Below the pieces are notes generated by a model. That model saw only the letters and a program-made list of their open reading frames with translations. It did no database searches and was not told the origin of the DNA. A DNA stretch of 64,000 bases from Corynebacterium breve (GTDB lineage Bacteria > Actinomycetota > Actinomycetes > Mycobacteriales > Mycobacteriaceae): assembly GCF_030252165.1 (NCBI RefSeq), contig NZ_CP126969.1, positions 744,001-808,000 on the forward strand, read 5' to 3'. A program made the translations under genes and the position numbers. Of this stretch, positions 63,353-64,000 are shown one piece after another (the stretch's first letter is position 1; every line of letters starts with the position of its first letter).

Positions 63353-63907
63353 CTAATGATGCACATCGCCCTGGATCGGTGCGGAAAGATCAGCGACGGA
63401 GTCATTGTCCTCGGCGGCTGCGTCGTCGAGCTTTGCCTCGACACGTTCGAGCAAACTCTTCACGTCCTCTAGCTCTTTGCGCAGGTAGTCACGAGAGACC
63501 ATGTCGCCCAATGAGAGGCGGACGCTGGCGAGCTCGCGGGCAAGGAACTCCGTATCTGCCTTGGTCTGCTCATCGCGTCGTCGGTCTGCGGACAAAGTGA
63601 CCTTGTCTCGGTCCTCCTGGCGATTCTGGGCCAACAAGATCAGCGGTGCGGAATAGGCAGCCTGAGTAGAGAAGGCAAGGTTGAGCAGGATGAAAGGGTA
63701 AGGATCCCAGTTCCACCAAAAGCCGCCGATGTTCAGACAGATCCAAATGACAACGAAAACGGTCTGCCACATGAGGTAACGCCCAGTGCCAAAGAAGCGC
63801 GCTACTTTCTCGGCAGCGGCGCCGATTGTTTCGTCGTCAATGCGGAAGAGTCTTTTGCGCTGGGCGCCCACTGGGGTTTCTAGCGATGTGCGGTTGAAAT
63901 CAGCCAT
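63353..63907 (-). CDS. DUF1003 family membrane protein
   Basis: 184 residues: an N-terminal basic segment, two transmembrane helices (about 45-66 and 72-95), and a C-terminal coiled coil (YLRKELEDVKSLLERVEAKL). The DUF1003 match is FGTGRYLMWQTVFVVIWICLNIGGFWW and PFILLNLAFSTQAAYSAPLILLAQNRQ. Function unknown. It overlaps the preceding minus-strand gene by eight bases (ATGGCTGA), as in the mycobacterial order Rv1232c-Rv1231c. Confidence 0.9.
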   Translation of the reverse strand: MADFNRTSLETPVGAQRKRLFRIDDETIGAAAEKVARFFGTGRYLMWQTVFVVIWICLNIGGFWWNWDPYPFILLNLAFSTQAAYSAPLILLAQNRQEDRDKVTLSADRRRDEQTKADTEFLARELASVRLSLGDMVSRDYLRKELEDVKSLLERVEAKLDDAAAEDNDSVADLSAPIQGDVHH

Positions 63908-64000
63908 GGGTCACCTCGTGTGGTTGTGCAGCCGGGGAGGGGCGGAGGTCCTGTTCGCGCCAATTCTCGGGGAGTAGGTGGTCGAGCAAGTCGTCGACGG
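63900..64000 (-). CDS. Magnesium transporter MgtE-type CBS protein, C-terminal end
   Basis: Only the last 32 codons are inside the window. The translation VDDLLDHLLPENWR matches the C-terminus of actinobacterial MgtE/CBS-domain proteins that precede DUF1003 (Rv1232c-like). The TGA stop at 63900-63902 overlaps the DUF1003 start by eight bases. Confidence 0.7.
   Translation of the reverse strand, partial: VDDLLDHLLPENWREQDLRPSPAAQPHEVTHG

Noticed and set aside
1..64000. tRNA, rRNA or CRISPR array
   Set aside because: No cloverleaf-type segments, rRNA-like blocks or regularly spaced direct repeats were seen by reading. A covariance-model search would be decisive for tRNA and small RNAs.

Overview
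The window is a piece of a Corynebacterium-type chromosome. The evidence is gene order and family content, not a database match. The blocks typA-MFS-lpqW-mshB-fdxC-dapC, dapD-LOG-folP2-gpgS-DUF3117, and glgA/glgC-O-methyltransferase-sigE-anti-sigma-tatB-mrp-DUF1003-mgtE follow the order known from Mycobacterium tuberculosis (about Rv1157c to Rv1232c) and C. glutamicum. Mycothiol synthesis (mshB), mycobacterial-type DapD and GpgS, and frequent GTG starts agree. The species cannot be named from this alone. No rRNA, tRNA or CRISPR array was seen.

Layout. 1-7.9 kb is core: the 5' end of glpX, a DUF4245 protein, xseB/xseA, ispH, a DUF6542 membrane protein, rmuC, an AI-2E family permease and ychF. 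7.9-24 kb is the accessory part. It holds a decayed NarL-type regulator fragment, an esterase-like hydrolase, a methyltransferase, a trypsin-like protease fused to a DNA/RNA non-specific endonuclease, a lipoprotein, one IS3-family element with a nonsense-broken transposase, a LigT-like protein, a zinc-type ArsR/CDF efflux pair, a molbindin-type regulator, an acetyltransferase, an atypical SDR, a lipoate ligase, YceI and a roadblock-domain protein.

24-37 kb carries an unrecognised acidic-tailed protein, a UvrA-like ABC ATPase, CNNM and ZIP metal transporters, DUF808, a ketopantoate reductase-like protein, and a TPP-riboswitch-controlled ECF vitamin importer (ykoEDC) with a downstream P-loop kinase. 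37-46 kb is the long typA-to-gtrA run. 46.8-51.7 kb is a minus-strand cluster in which two dapD paralogues flank two tandem APC amino-acid permeases. 51.9-57 kb has LOG, folP2, gpgS, a DivIVA-like protein, DUF3117, an RlmA-like methyltransferase and a degenerate GH32-like protein. 57-64 kb contains glycogen/maltose-1-phosphate synthesis (glgA, glgC), the sigE stress module, tatB, mrp, DUF1003 and the end of mgtE.

How genes work together. dapC and dapD supply the succinylase branch of lysine/diaminopimelate synthesis, but dapE is not in its usual place. glgC makes ADP-glucose for glgA. sigE and the following ZAS-type anti-sigma factor form a regulator pair. arsR and the CDF exporter form a self-regulated metal efflux operon, probably transcribed leaderless. 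Least expected points: the protease-nuclease fusion; an in-frame TGA splitting the roadblock protein from an acidic tail; altered metal-site residues in the CDF exporter; an SDR lacking its catalytic Tyr; the dapD duplication around permeases; and strong palindromes upstream of typA.
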